Source: Bacteroidetes bacterium GWF2_35_48
Lineage (GTDB): Bacteria > Bacteroidota > Bacteroidia > Bacteroidales > GWF2-35-48
DNA: 64,000 nucleotides
Direction of reading: 5' to 3'
Assembly: GCA_001769125.1 (NCBI GenBank)
Contig: MEOG01000122.1
Location: forward strand, 32,815 to 96,814
Shown here one piece after another: positions 33,963 to 44,200 of the stretch (position 1 is the first letter of the stretch; the number at the start of each line of letters is the position of its first letter). Made by a program: the position numbers and the translations under genes. The notes below the pieces were generated by a model that was not told the DNA's origin, did not search any database, and saw only the letters and a list, made by a program, of their open reading frames with translations.

Positions 33963-35723
33963 ATGAAAAAATACATTTTGCTTATAGTTTTGATAGTGCA
34001 GGGGCTTTTTGTAATTGCCTCAACTTCAAAAGACACTACCCATCAGAATAATAAAACGGACAATTCTCAAATTATTGAAACCATAGACAGTCTCCTGAAT
34101 AATTACTATGTTAAAAATGTTATAAAATCACAATTTAAAGAAGATGAATTTTACTATGTAAAAGATACATTTATAGATTTTCCGGACTCTATTTATGTTG
34201 AACGAATAAAAAGAATGAACTCTCCTATGGATTTCTCATTCAACGAAGAAGTTAAAGCATTTATTGATCTTTATGCAAAAAGACGCAGAAATCTGGTTGG
34301 AGTTATGCTTGGTCTTTCTGATTATTATTTCCCGATTTTTGAGCAGCAATTAGATAAAAATAATCTCCCTTTGGAGCTTAAATACCTTCCTGTTATTGAA
34401 TCGGCTTTAAATCCCCGTGCGGTTTCACGTGCCGGCGCAACAGGTTTGTGGCAGTTCATGTTTTCTACCGGAAAAATGATGGGGTTAAAACAAACTTCTT
34501 ATATTGATGAAAGACGCGACCCTGTAAGATCAACAACGGCTGCATGCAAATATCTTGGACAACTTTATAAAATTTATGGCGATTGGATGCTTGCAATAGC
34601 TGCATACAATTGTGGTCCGGGAAATGTGAATAAAGCAATCAAACGAACCAATGGTAAATTAAATTACTGGGATGTTTATTATTATTTACCAAAAGAAACC
34701 AGAGGATATATTCCTGCATTTATTGCTGCAAATTATGTGATGACTTACTATAAAGAACACAATATTGTTCCGCAAAAAATAGAATTGTTTGCAACAGATA
34801 CAATGCATGTAAATGATTTGCTTCATCTGGAACAGGTTGCACTGGTACTGAATGTTGATATTAACCTGTTACGCGATTTAAACCCCCATTTTAAAAAAGA
34901 TGTTATTCCTGCAGCTGTTTCAGATGCGTACGCTCTTACAATTCCTGCTGAAAATGTGAATAAATATATTGAATATAAAGATTCTATCTTTGCTTTCAGA
35001 GATTCCGTTTATTTCAATCCGAAAAAAATTTATTACAAACCGGGTGATGCTAACTCGAATGATTACTCCTTACTTACAAAGGTTTTTTATACTGTTAAAT
35101 CGGGCGATAAACTCAGTTTAATTGCCCGTTGGTTTAATGTGGAACAAAGTGAGTTGAAACAATGGAATAAAAAAATCAAAAAAGGAGTGAGGTCAGGACA
35201 GCAAATAGCTATTTATGTTCCTAAAGATAAAGTAGACGAGTATAAAAAATTAAATGCAATGAATTTTACGCAAAAGCAACAATTTGCAGTAACAAATTCT
35301 TATACAAATAAGCAATCGGCATTTAAACCAAAAGACGAAAATAATACAGCAAAAAAGACTCCTGTGATTTCTAAAGAAGAAAAAGAAAAGAAAGAAGCAA
35401 AAGAAAAAGAAATTGCAGAATTATCGAAAGTTCTTAACAGTATTGACAATCCCGAATCGGCAGATTCTACGGAAATTGCAACAGCAGATTCTTTGGCTAA
35501 TAAATCAAATAAACTTACAAGCTCTGATAATATAGCAGAAGTAAAAGAAAACGATACCCAGCGTGATTATTTCTTTTATACGGTTCAGTCTGGTGATACG
35601 ATATGGTCTATTGCAAAAAGTTTTTCTCAGGTTACAAGAGACCTGATGCAGTATAATAATTTAACCGAGGCTGATGTAATTTCTCCCGGACAAAAAATAA
35701 AAATTAAAAAAACAGACAAATAG
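33963..35723 (+). CDS. MltD-like lytic transglycosylase with two LysM domains
   Basis: Secreted murein lytic transglycosylase, 586 residues. Signal peptide, then a goose-lysozyme-like SLT domain (~110-270) with catalytic Glu in LPVIESALNPRAVSRAGATGLWQFM, and AIAAYNCGPGNVNKAI. Two LysM peptidoglycan-binding modules follow: ~377-422 (YTVKSGDKLSLIARWF) and ~540-584 (YTVQSGDTIWSIAKSF), separated by a charged Lys/Glu-rich linker. It cleaves glycan strands producing anhydromuropeptides. Co-directional with DUF5683. Confidence 0.94.
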   Translation: MKKYILLIVLIVQGLFVIASTSKDTTHQNNKTDNSQIIETIDSLLNNYYVKNVIKSQFKEDEFYYVKDTFIDFPDSIYVERIKRMNSPMDFSFNEEVKAFIDLYAKRRRNLVGVMLGLSDYYFPIFEQQLDKNNLPLELKYLPVIESALNPRAVSRAGATGLWQFMFSTGKMMGLKQTSYIDERRDPVRSTTAACKYLGQLYKIYGDWMLAIAAYNCGPGNVNKAIKRTNGKLNYWDVYYYLPKETRGYIPAFIAANYVMTYYKEHNIVPQKIELFATDTMHVNDLLHLEQVALVLNVDINLLRDLNPHFKKDVIPAAVSDAYALTIPAENVNKYIEYKDSIFAFRDSVYFNPKKIYYKPGDANSNDYSLLTKVFYTVKSGDKLSLIARWFNVEQSELKQWNKKIKKGVRSGQQIAIYVPKDKVDEYKKLNAMNFTQKQQFAVTNSYTNKQSAFKPKDENNTAKKTPVISKEEKEKKEAKEKEIAELSKVLNSIDNPESADSTEIATADSLANKSNKLTSSDNIAEVKENDTQRDYFFYTVQSGDTIWSIAKSFSQVTRDLMQYNNLTEADVISPGQKIKIKKTDK

Positions 35724-35785
35724 ATCGGTTTAAACCGGTTTTTTTACGCTTTAATTTATTTTTGAACAGTAAAATATTTTAAAAT

Positions 35786-37348
35786 ATGCTGATGAAGCCC
35801 TTTAAAATACTGCTTTTTATGGCTTCTTTGTTTATTATTATTTCTGCGCTTTATTTTATTTTTCCTGCATCAGGGATAAATGTTACCGAACAATTCTCCT
35901 TAAAATTTATAACTCCTGATGATTTTGTAAAAAAAGAACGCAACGCCTATGCAGATATCAGTCATGTATTAAAAATTCATAGCCTTCTAACGGATACCGC
36001 ATTATCAGTTCCCGCAAAGGAAGACATTCAACACACTCTTTTTTCTTCCATTACTGATACGATAAAGAAGAAAGCTTTTCAGCCAGTTTCCGGAAGCGAT
36101 AAACTCATCCTCCCTTCTTCAAAAACAAATTTTAATATAGACAGTTTAAAGTTAAGTCTTCAAAAAATTGAGTATCCGGATGGTTCGGTAAACCCTTTAA
36201 GCACTTTTTTCTCTGAACTTATTTCACGCAATAAAGAAAATGAACCTATACGAATCATGCATTATGGCGATTCACAGATTGAGGGAGACCGGATTTCTTC
36301 TGTACTTCGAAACCGAATGCATGCATATTTCGGAGGAAGCGGACCAGGTCTTGTACCCGCTACGGTTGACAATCTTATTTCATTAACCGTATTGCATAAT
36401 TCCTCGAACAACTGGAAAATATTTAAAAAATGCGGATTTAATCAGCGATATGCAGAGCATAAAAAATACGGAGCACTGCTTAACTTCTCCCGTTTGATTC
36501 CCGTTTCAACAAATGATACAAATACCGTTCAGGGATGGTTGTCTCTTAAGAAATCGCCTTATTGCCTTGAAAGCGTTAAAAAATTCAAACAGTGTCGTCT
36601 TTTTTGCGCAAATAATAAAAAAGCGGCAAGCGTAGAGTTGTATAGCAAAGGGGTTTTGCTGGATAAAAAATATATCCCTGCTGAAAATCATTTTTCAATT
36701 CTAAAATTTACATTTGAAGAAACACCGGAAGAAACGGTTTTTAAATTCAAAGGAACAGCCTGCCCCGATGTATATGGTATAGCGCTGGATGATGAAACCG
36801 GAATTGCTGTAGACAATGTAGCAATGCGAGGTAGTGCCGGACTTGAGTTTACAAAGACAGACATGGAGTTCTTGAAAGAAATGTATCAGCGGCTGAATGT
36901 TAAACTTGTAATATTACAATTTGGAGTAAACATAGTCCCCAATATTTCTAGCAACTATTCTTTTTATGAAGATGGTTTGTACAGCCAGCTTGCATCACTG
37001 AAAAAAATATGTCCCGACCTTTCTATTCTTGTTGTTGGAGTCTCAGATATGTCGCGCAGAATAAACGGAAATTATGCTTCCTATCCGAATGTTGAATTAA
37101 TCCGCGATGCACAGAAAAGAGCCACGTTTAAAGCCGGATGCGCTTTCTGGGATTTGTATGAAGCAATGGGCGGACGCAATTCTATGCCCAGTTGGGTATT
37201 TACAAAACCACAGCTTGCAAGGACAGATTTTACCCATTTCACAAACAAAGGAGCCGGTATTGTTGCAGATTTACTCTATAATGCAATGATTTTTGATTAC
37301 CTCGACTATGTTAAAAAGGGCTTGCCTATTGAAGAAGCACGAAAATAA
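35786..37348 (+). CDS. SGNH/GDSL-family hydrolase, membrane-anchored
   Basis: A 520-residue protein. N-terminal hydrophobic helix (FKILLFMASLFIIISALYFIF) is an uncleaved anchor or signal. The SGNH core starts near 155: MHYGDSQIEGDRIS (catalytic Ser in GDS), Gly block FGGSGPG, Asn in LQFGVNI, and a C-terminal DFTHFTNKGAGIVAD with the Asp-His pair. Such proteins are O-acetyl esterases or acyltransferase partners for surface polysaccharide; in other Bacteroidota they sit beside an MBOAT acyltransferase, which is not seen here. Start may be Met1 (35786) or Met3 (35792). Confidence 0.82.
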   Translation: MLMKPFKILLFMASLFIIISALYFIFPASGINVTEQFSLKFITPDDFVKKERNAYADISHVLKIHSLLTDTALSVPAKEDIQHTLFSSITDTIKKKAFQPVSGSDKLILPSSKTNFNIDSLKLSLQKIEYPDGSVNPLSTFFSELISRNKENEPIRIMHYGDSQIEGDRISSVLRNRMHAYFGGSGPGLVPATVDNLISLTVLHNSSNNWKIFKKCGFNQRYAEHKKYGALLNFSRLIPVSTNDTNTVQGWLSLKKSPYCLESVKKFKQCRLFCANNKKAASVELYSKGVLLDKKYIPAENHFSILKFTFEETPEETVFKFKGTACPDVYGIALDDETGIAVDNVAMRGSAGLEFTKTDMEFLKEMYQRLNVKLVILQFGVNIVPNISSNYSFYEDGLYSQLASLKKICPDLSILVVGVSDMSRRINGNYASYPNVELIRDAQKRATFKAGCAFWDLYEAMGGRNSMPSWVFTKPQLARTDFTHFTNKGAGIVADLLYNAMIFDYLDYVKKGLPIEEARK

Positions 37349-37468
37349 TCTTTTTCCCTTCTTGTTTATTTCGTCAAAACCTGCATTTTAATCTATGAAA
37401 TCCAATTTCGTTTTTCAACGTTCGTTTCTGTATTTTCACATAACCAAAATGTAAATAAATATAATTTG

Positions 37469-37501
37469 TTTGGATACGTCATAGGATGCAGCCTATATTT
37501 G
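37469..37501 (+). promoter_or_regulatory. Promoter of the small secreted protein gene
   Basis: TTTG (37469-37472), 21-bp spacer, TATATTTG (37494-37501), giving a 5' leader of about 90 nt before the ATG at 37601. Confidence 0.65.
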
Positions 37502-37600
37502 TTCTAACAATAAAACGAAAAATAATAATATGGTAGAACAAAATAACAAAAATAAATCCAGAAAAAAGTGTAATAAATAAATTTTAAAAAATATACAATT

Positions 37601-38023
37601 ATGAAAACGATAAATATAATATTAACAATACTTGCAGTAGCTGCAATCGTTAATGTCCATGCAAATCCTGTTTCTTCAAAAGGGAAAAGCCTTCCTTCAA
37701 TAAATTGTCTTATTCAAGTAAAAGAAATGTCATCTTTTATGGCTGAAAATGAAAAGAAAGAAGCTCTTAATAAAATTTGTCAGTATTATGCAGTTGGTAG
37801 TTTTTCAAAAGAAATGCTATTGGAATACACAAATATGATTGTTCAGGCACAATTCAATGTTGAAGCAATTGCTTACGCTGCGAAACTTACTTCAGAAGCG
37901 GACGACTATGCTGAAATTTTTAAAGGTATTGCAAAAACTGCAGCTGAAACAAACAATGATGGTTCTATTTTTAAAGAAGTGTTGGATTTAATGTTTGTTG
38001 CTTACCAGAAAAATAGCAAATGA
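37601..38023 (+). CDS. Small secreted helical protein, unrecognised
   Basis: A 140-residue protein with a signal peptide (MKTINIILTILAVAAIVNVHA) and a mature, nearly all-helical part (SFMAENEKKEALNKICQYYAVGSFSKEMLLEYTNMIVQAQFNVEAIAYAAKL). It contains only two Cys. I do not recognise a family. It has its own good promoter and terminator, so it is a monocistronic, probably well-expressed gene. It converges on hydE; its terminator overlaps the hydE 3' end. Confidence 0.65.
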   Translation: MKTINIILTILAVAAIVNVHANPVSSKGKSLPSINCLIQVKEMSSFMAENEKKEALNKICQYYAVGSFSKEMLLEYTNMIVQAQFNVEAIAYAAKLTSEADDYAEIFKGIAKTAAETNNDGSIFKEVLDLMFVAYQKNSK

Positions 38024-38044
38024 GTTGAAATTTTTTAATTGCGG

Positions 38045-38075
38045 GAGGCAGTTTTTAGAACTGCCTCTTTTTTTT
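38045..38075 (+). terminator. Terminator overlapping the hydE 3' end
   Basis: GAGGCAGTT-TTTA-GAACTGCCTC followed by a run of T, on the plus strand. The hydE stop codon (38055-38057) lies in the loop region, so the last hydE codons form half of this stem. Confidence 0.85.
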
Positions 38076-39140
38076 GAAATGCAGTGAATCTCCGTAATCC
38101 TGAGCAATCTCTTCTCCAGCAGAATTTACCACTTTTTTAATATACACTACGCTTTCTTCTTCATCCTGAAAAACTCCGGGTTTATTTTCATATAACATAT
38201 AATTATCACGGTATTTTAACGGAGTTAAATTCGGCATTAAAACATTCGCTCCTGCTAAAAGTCCCTTTTCTCGACCCTCCGGATCAATTGATTGAAGGGC
38301 GGTTGTAGAAGCAATATTAATGTCTTTCATCAGAATTCTCAGAATTGCGATCATTCTTAAAGATAAATCAAATCTGTCTTTAATTGGTAATAATGATTCA
38401 CGATATTGATACAATGGTGTGTCTTCATGCTCTATGTAGGGTCCCATTCCAACCATATCAATATCCAGATTTTTCATAAAAAGCAAATCATCTGCAAGAT
38501 TTTCAAAAGTCTGAAATGGCAGACCAATCATAACACCTGTTCCGGCTTGATATCCTATTCTTTTTAATACTTGAAGACATTTCAGGCGTGCTTCATAATC
38601 ATGAAGTTTATTATTTGGATGAAGTGTTCGATATAGCTCTCTGTCTGAACTTTCAATCCTAAGCAAATATCTTTGCGCTCCTGCATTGTACCATTCTCTG
38701 TATGTTTCCTCAGATTGCTCTCCCAATGATAGCGTAACACGAAATTGTTCTTCTGAAATATTTTGAATTTTTTCTAAAAGGCGGGTTATTCTCTTTGTAA
38801 AAGCAAAATTGCATAACTCGCCTGATTGAATTACAACACTTGAAAATTGGTTGGACTTTGCAAATCTTATTACTTCTACAACTTCTTCGTCAGGAATATT
38901 GTATCTTTTTGTATTATTATTTTCTGCTCTAATTCCGCAATAAAAACAGTTTTTTCCGCATATATTTGATAATTCAATAAGACCGCGAAGGTACACTTTT
39001 TTCCCGACAAATTGTTCTTTTACAGCGTTGGCTTTCTGCAATAAAACATCCTGCTCTTCTTTTGTTTTAACAGTGAGGAGTGTTACGATATCTTCCTTTG
39101 TGAGGTTTTCTTTTTCTACTATTTCTTGAATGGGAAGCAT
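38055..39140 (-). CDS. hydE: [FeFe] hydrogenase maturase HydE (radical SAM)
   Basis: Radical SAM enzyme that, after HydG, helps build the [2Fe] subcluster of the hydrogenase H-cluster. 361 residues with the AdoMet-cluster motif C61xxxC65xxC68 (ICGKNCFYCGIR), GELCNFAFTKRITRLLEKI, ESSDRELYRTLHP, and GVMIGLPFQTFENLADDLLFMKNLDIDMVGMGPYIEHEDTP, all typical of HydE. It follows hydF on the minus strand with a 58-bp spacer occupied by a 16-bp-stem hairpin. Required partners HydF (39199) and HydG (46170) are in the window. Confidence 0.96.
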   Translation of the reverse strand: MLPIQEIVEKENLTKEDIVTLLTVKTKEEQDVLLQKANAVKEQFVGKKVYLRGLIELSNICGKNCFYCGIRAENNNTKRYNIPDEEVVEVIRFAKSNQFSSVVIQSGELCNFAFTKRITRLLEKIQNISEEQFRVTLSLGEQSEETYREWYNAGAQRYLLRIESSDRELYRTLHPNNKLHDYEARLKCLQVLKRIGYQAGTGVMIGLPFQTFENLADDLLFMKNLDIDMVGMGPYIEHEDTPLYQYRESLLPIKDRFDLSLRMIAILRILMKDINIASTTALQSIDPEGREKGLLAGANVLMPNLTPLKYRDNYMLYENKPGVFQDEEESVVYIKKVVNSAGEEIAQDYGDSLHFKKKRQF

Positions 39141-39160
39141 TAATGATTTTTTTATTAGGT

Positions 39161-39200
39161 AGTGTCAGCAAGAAAACTCGTGTTTTTTCTTGCTGACACT
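39161..39200 (-). other. 16-bp perfect hairpin between hydF and hydE
   Basis: AGTGTCAGCAAGAAAA (39161-39176) and its exact reverse complement (39185-39200) flank an 8-nt loop. It begins at the hydF stop codon (39199-39201) and ends 20 nt before the hydE ATG. No T run follows on the minus strand, so it is not a standard terminator; an intercistronic mRNA stability or translation element is likely. Confidence 0.8.
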
Positions 39201-40398
39201 AGGTGGAAAACGATGCCAGTGTTCTTTCATAAATGCCCTGGGTAAATGCAATCATCATTCCGTAATTGGTAACAGGAATTCCGGCATCAATAGCAGGTTT
39301 CAGGCGATTTAACACTTGCTTTTTGGTAAAAACACAACCCCCGCATTGTATTACCAGTGCATATTCTTTGATGTTATTTTTTAAATTTCCAAAACCGCTG
39401 ATAAATTCAAATTCCAGATTTTTTCCGGTAAATTTACTAAGCCAGTTGGGAATTTTATGCCTTCCTATATCATCGCAGCTCACATGATGTGTACAGCTTT
39501 CCAGAATTAAAATTTTATCTCCTTCTTTTAGATGAGATATTTTAGGTGTGCCAGCAAGATAGGCTTCAAAATTTCCGCGCAAACGTGCAAATAAAATACT
39601 GAAGCCAGTAAGAGGAATTTCTTTTGGAACTATTTTATCAATTTTCGCAAATGCCTGGCTGTCGGTAATGACAATCCGTGGTTTAATTTTTGTTTTTAAA
39701 AAATCTTCTAGCTCTGTTTCCTTAAGAACTACATTAATGCAATTATGATCCAGCACATCTCGAATGGCCATTACCTGTGGTAAAATCATTCTTCCATCCG
39801 GAGCTTCGCTGTCAATAGGTGTTACAAGTATAACAATATCTTTGTCATTGATCAATCCATCAAATAAGGCAATGTTCTGATATGAAGTCTGAGGTATTGT
39901 TAATTTCAGCAAGCCAACAACAGCATCCATATTCTCATTTTCGACAGAACTGAAGTCCAAAACATCTGCCTTACAAATAAAGTCTATTTCTTTCAAAGTA
40001 GATTTCTGAAGAGTTTGAATATCTTTTTTATTATGAATAATTAAAAAGGGTATTTCATACTCATTAAACATGCGGATCAGGTTGATTTCGTATTCTCCGA
40101 AATTATTTTCAGCTATTAAAAGTACTGCACAATCAACAATTTTAACAAGCTCCATTGTTTTACGAATCCTTTTTTCACCCAGAGCCCCGATATCATCAAT
40201 ACCGGCAGTATCTACAATAATTGCAGGACCAATTCCAAAAATTTCAATGGATTTTTTTACAGGATCAGTTGTAGTCCCGGCAACATCAGATACTATAGCA
40301 ACCTCAGAACCAGTAATTACATTGATAAAAGAACTTTTTCCGACATTTCTCCGACCGAAAATTCCTATATGTGGTTTTTGATCTTTTCCTTTGGGCAT
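39199..40398 (-). CDS. hydF: [FeFe] hydrogenase maturation GTPase HydF
   Basis: Scaffold GTPase that carries the [2Fe] precursor and delivers it to apo-HydA. 399 residues: GTPase domain with P-loop GRRNVGKS (~15-22), GTT switch (DVAGTTTDPV), DTAG (VDTAGIDD) and NKKD; a dimerisation domain; and a C-terminal [4Fe-4S] domain with C302xH304 and C352xxC355 (ESCTHHVSC, IQCGGC). First gene of the hydF-hydE unit. A palindromic array (40425-40500) lies in its 5' region, 26 bp before the start codon. Confidence 0.97.
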   Translation of the reverse strand: MPKGKDQKPHIGIFGRRNVGKSSFINVITGSEVAIVSDVAGTTTDPVKKSIEIFGIGPAIIVDTAGIDDIGALGEKRIRKTMELVKIVDCAVLLIAENNFGEYEINLIRMFNEYEIPFLIIHNKKDIQTLQKSTLKEIDFICKADVLDFSSVENENMDAVVGLLKLTIPQTSYQNIALFDGLINDKDIVILVTPIDSEAPDGRMILPQVMAIRDVLDHNCINVVLKETELEDFLKTKIKPRIVITDSQAFAKIDKIVPKEIPLTGFSILFARLRGNFEAYLAGTPKISHLKEGDKILILESCTHHVSCDDIGRHKIPNWLSKFTGKNLEFEFISGFGNLKNNIKEYALVIQCGGCVFTKKQVLNRLKPAIDAGIPVTNYGMMIAFTQGIYERTLASFST

Positions 40399-40424
40399 AG
40401 TAGTATATTTATTATTATTGACTG

Positions 40425-40500
40425 TATCATCGCCCCATGGGGCGATGTTACGGTCATATCATGGGGCGATGTTACGGTCATATCATGGAACGATTCTACA
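40425..40500 (-). repeat. Hydrogenase-island palindromic array upstream of hydF
   Basis: A perfect 20-bp palindrome CATCGCCCCATGGGGCGATG (40428-40447), then two further direct units at 24-bp steps (ATGGGGCGATGTTACGGTC and the diverged ATGGAACGATTCTACAGG). On the hydF strand the palindrome ends ~26 nt before the start codon. Related arrays lie at 49344-49416, 51413-51440 and 53184-53270. Confidence 0.85.
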
Positions 40501-40532
40501 GGCTACAAATTTATCAAAAGAAAATTCAAAAA

Positions 40533-40564
40533 TTTGCAACATAAATGGAATTATTTTATATTTG
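40533..40564 (+). promoter_or_regulatory. Promoter of the hydrogen-sensor operon
   Basis: TTTG (40533-40536), 20-bp spacer, TATATTTG (40557-40564), 71 bp ahead of the first gene at 40636 and just beyond the palindromic array. On the opposite strand CAAATTTA (40506-40513) reads TAAATTTG and may be the hydF -7 element. Confidence 0.65.
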
Positions 40565-40635
40565 AAGCTATTTAACATAGCAATTTTCTTATTTTAACTT
40601 ATTATAAGCCCAATAACCATTTAACATTTTCATTT

Positions 40636-41193
40636 ATGAAAATCAAAGGAACTGCTGTAAGATCAATAAATGACTTTATCCGTAAACGCTTTCCTGAAGA
40701 ATATGAAAAGTGGATAAGCTCCCTACCGGAAAGCTCCAGATATATTTTTCAAAACCCTATTTTTGTAACTAATTGGTATCCGCTCAATGAAGCCTGCATA
40801 ATTCCTACAGAAACTGCTGCAAAATTGTTTTTTGAAAATGACGTTATAAAAGCAGGATATGAATCGGGTAAGTACAGTGCCGAGTCTGCACTAAATGGAA
40901 TTTATAAGATTTTCATAAAAGTATCATCCCCAAATTTTATTATTAAGAGAGCAGGTATTGTTTTCGGTTCTTATTTTGAACCCAGCAATATTACTGTTGT
41001 TGAGAATCTATCAAAAAGTGCGGTTGTTCATATTTCTAATTTTCCGGAAATGAATATTGTTGTTGAACAAAGAATTCATGGCTGGATGTTTCAGGCAATT
41101 ACTATGGCTGGGGCTAAAAATCTTAAAATAGGTATAACACAATCTTTGACAAAAGGAAATGAAGTAACAGAGTACATTATTAATTGGGATTAA
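40636..41193 (+). CDS. Unrecognised small cytoplasmic protein of the sensor operon (V4R/DUF2378-like?)
   Basis: A 185-residue soluble protein with no signal peptide. The layout (helical N-terminus VRSINDFIRKRFPEEYEKWISSL, central GYESGKYSAESALNGIYKIF, then KRAGIVFGSYFEPSNITVVENLSKSAVVHISNF and a C-terminal EQRIHGWMFQAITMAGAKN) recalls the V4R/heme-NO-binding-like ligand domains and the myxobacterial DUF2378 family, but I am not certain. It contains a single Cys, so it is unlikely to bind a cluster alone. Its stop is 10 bp before the hydrogenase-like kinase gene and it follows a good promoter; a small-molecule sensor or partner of that kinase is the best guess. Confidence 0.5.
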   Translation: MKIKGTAVRSINDFIRKRFPEEYEKWISSLPESSRYIFQNPIFVTNWYPLNEACIIPTETAAKLFFENDVIKAGYESGKYSAESALNGIYKIFIKVSSPNFIIKRAGIVFGSYFEPSNITVVENLSKSAVVHISNFPEMNIVVEQRIHGWMFQAITMAGAKNLKIGITQSLTKGNEVTEYIINWD

Positions 41194-41203
41194 AAACATT
41201 GAA

Positions 41204-44200
41204 ATGGTAAACAAAGAATTAATTAAAATCATTGATGTTGATAAGGAAAAATGTGTAAACTGCCATGTTTGCATTAATGCATGCCCTGTAAAATATTGTA
41301 ATGACGGTAGCGGAGAATCCGTTACTGTAAACAAAAATCTCTGCATCGCTTGCGGGCACTGCCTTTCTGCATGTACGCACGATGCCCGTTATTATTTTGA
41401 TGATTTCGACCTTTTTATGAGTGATTTAAAAAAGGGAGAGAAAATTGCTTTAATTGTCGCACCATCTGTTGCTGCAAATTTTCCGGGAAAATTTTTACAG
41501 TTAAATGGATGGTTTAAAAGTATTGGAGTGGATGTTATTTTTGATGTCAGTTTTGGCGCAGAACTTACAGTTCCGTCTTATATCAATCATATTAAAAAAA
41601 ATAATCCCCAGACTGTAATTGCACAACCTTGTGCTGCAATTGTTACCTATATTGAAATTTTCAAACCTGAATTGATCAGTTTTCTTGCACCTGCTGATAG
41701 CCCCATGCTGCATACCATAAAAATGATTAAAACTTTTTACGAAGCATACAAAAACCACAAAATTGCTGTTATTTCTCCCTGTCTTGCCAAGAAAAGAGAA
41801 TTTGAAGAAACTGGTTTGGGTGAATACAATGTGTCTTATAAGTCTATTGATAAATATTTGAAAAATAATAATATCTCTTTAAATAAATTTGATAAAGTTG
41901 ATTACGATAATCCACCTGCTGAAAGAGCTGTCCTATTTTCCAGTCCTGGTGGTTTATTACAAACAGCAGAACGCTGGATTCCAGAAATTAGAAATAAAAC
42001 GAGAAAAATTGAAGGAATTCATACTATTTATGACTATTTGGACAATCTTCCCAGAATGATTCTGGAACGAAAATCTCCCTTGTTAGTGGATTGTCTGAAT
42101 TGCGAAAAAGGGTGCAATGGAGGACCTCTTACTCTTGCTAAGGATAAACCTGTTGATGAAATTGAATATTATATAAGCAAGAGAAATGAAGATATGCGGC
42201 AATATTATTCGAATCTCTCTTCTAAGGAAAATAAAGAAAATGTAAAATTAATTGAAGAAGAAATTAATAAATACTGGAAAGAAGGTCTCTATGACAGGGA
42301 ATATGAAAATCTTTCTGAAAATTTTAATTTAGATACACCAAACCCTTATGAACTTCAGGAAATTTATCGCAAAATGCATAAATATACTGAGGCTGATATT
42401 TATAATTGTTCCTCTTGTGGTTATGGGCGATGTGATAAAATGGCATTTGCTATTTTTAATGGTTTGAACAGACCTGAAAATTGTCATTTTTACTTGTCAT
42501 CAGAAGGTGAAATTGCGCATCGTGAAACAGAAGAGAGTCAGAAACATTTGCAGAATATTCTGAATACTATGATTGAGGGATTTCTTCAAATTGATAATAA
42601 AGTCAGACTGGTTGATGTAAACCCAGCACTTAAACAATTACTCAAAATAGATTCTTTTGAAGGAAAAACACTGTACGACTTTTTAAACGAAGACAATAAG
42701 AAAATTTTGAGTCAACAGATTGCTCTGCGCTCACAAAATAAAAACAGTACCTATGAATTAATGCTTACTGCCTCAGATGGCAACGAAGTATATTGTATTG
42801 TTAATGCTACTCCGCTTTTTGATAAACAAGGCGAAAAATCCGGATCATTCGCTATTTTAACAGATATTACAGATCGCAGAAAAGCAGAGATAGAACTTCA
42901 GAATTCACGGGATGAACTCGAAAGACGAGTTATAGAGCGAACACAGGAGTTATCTGAAATGGTTGAAGAATTAAAAGTTTCTAATGATGTGATTGAAACA
43001 TATAATCTGGAACTTGAAAATCTATCCATTGTTGCCAGCAAAACATACAATGGCGTTTTGATTATGGATCATGCCGGTATTCTTGAATGGTATAATCATG
43101 GCTATACGAACATGTTTGGCTATTCTTATGATGAGTATTTAATTAACAAGGGAAAAAGTTTTACAACAATTCTTACAGATCATTCTGCATCAGAAGCACT
43201 TGTTAAATGTACTTCAACAAAGCAAACGCTTATTTTCGAATCCCCCTGCCCTACAAAAAACAGAAGTTTTATCTGGGCACAAATTACCCTGACTCCGATT
43301 CTTGATGACGCAGGAGACATAACAAAGCTTGTTGCAATCTGTTCAGATATATCCGAACTAAAAGCGGCAGAAGAGGAAATTCATGTTCAGAACGAAGAAA
43401 TAACTGCACAAAGAGATTCTATTGAAGAAAGGGCAAGAGAACTAACAGAAGCACTGGATCAGTTACAGAAATCGCAGGAAAAACTAATTGAATCTGAAAA
43501 AATGGTCGCACTGGGTCAATTGATTTCTGGCGTTGCACATGAAATTAATACACCACTGGGTGCAATCCGTTCGTCTGTTGGAAATATATCAAACACCCTA
43601 CAGCAAATACTTACAAAATTGCCCGATTTTTTCAGAATGATAACAGAGACTGAAAAAAACGATTTCTTCATGCTTCTTGAAAAATCTATAGAAAATAAAC
43701 CTGCACTGACATCAAAAGAAGAAAGGACACATAAAAGAAAACTTGTCCATATTCTGGAAGAAAATAATATTTCAACCCCTGATGAATTTGCCGACACATT
43801 AGTAGACATGTGTATTTATGAAGATATTACTCCTTTCTTTGAGCTTTTGAAATCTAAAGAAAGTATTCAAATATTACAGATGGCATACAAACTTTCAGGA
43901 TTGTTGCGAAGCAGCCAGACCATTAATACTGCAGCAGACAGGGCGAGTAAAATTGTTTTCGCATTAAAAAACTTTGCGCATTACGACAACTCTGGAGAGA
44001 TGATCAAATCAGATATTATTAATGGCATTGAAACAATCCTTACTCTTTACTATAACCAATTAAAACATGGTGTTACAGTTGTAAGAAATTATGAGGAAAT
44101 TCCAATGATATTATGCTACCCCGATGAGCTCAATCAGGTCTGGACAAATTTGATTCACAATGCGCTTCAGGCGATGGAAAATAAAGGAACATTAACCATT

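Noticed and set aside
35721-35746. Terminator after the MltD-like gene (CGGTTTAAACCG then T run)
   Set aside because: The palindrome has no separate loop, so the effective stem is only about 3 bp; too weak to list as a feature.
40369-40575. Frames translating the palindromic array into WGDVTV-type repeated peptides
   Set aside because: Two shifted frames read the same repeat units; there is no upstream or downstream coding signal, and the pattern is explained by the DNA repeat.
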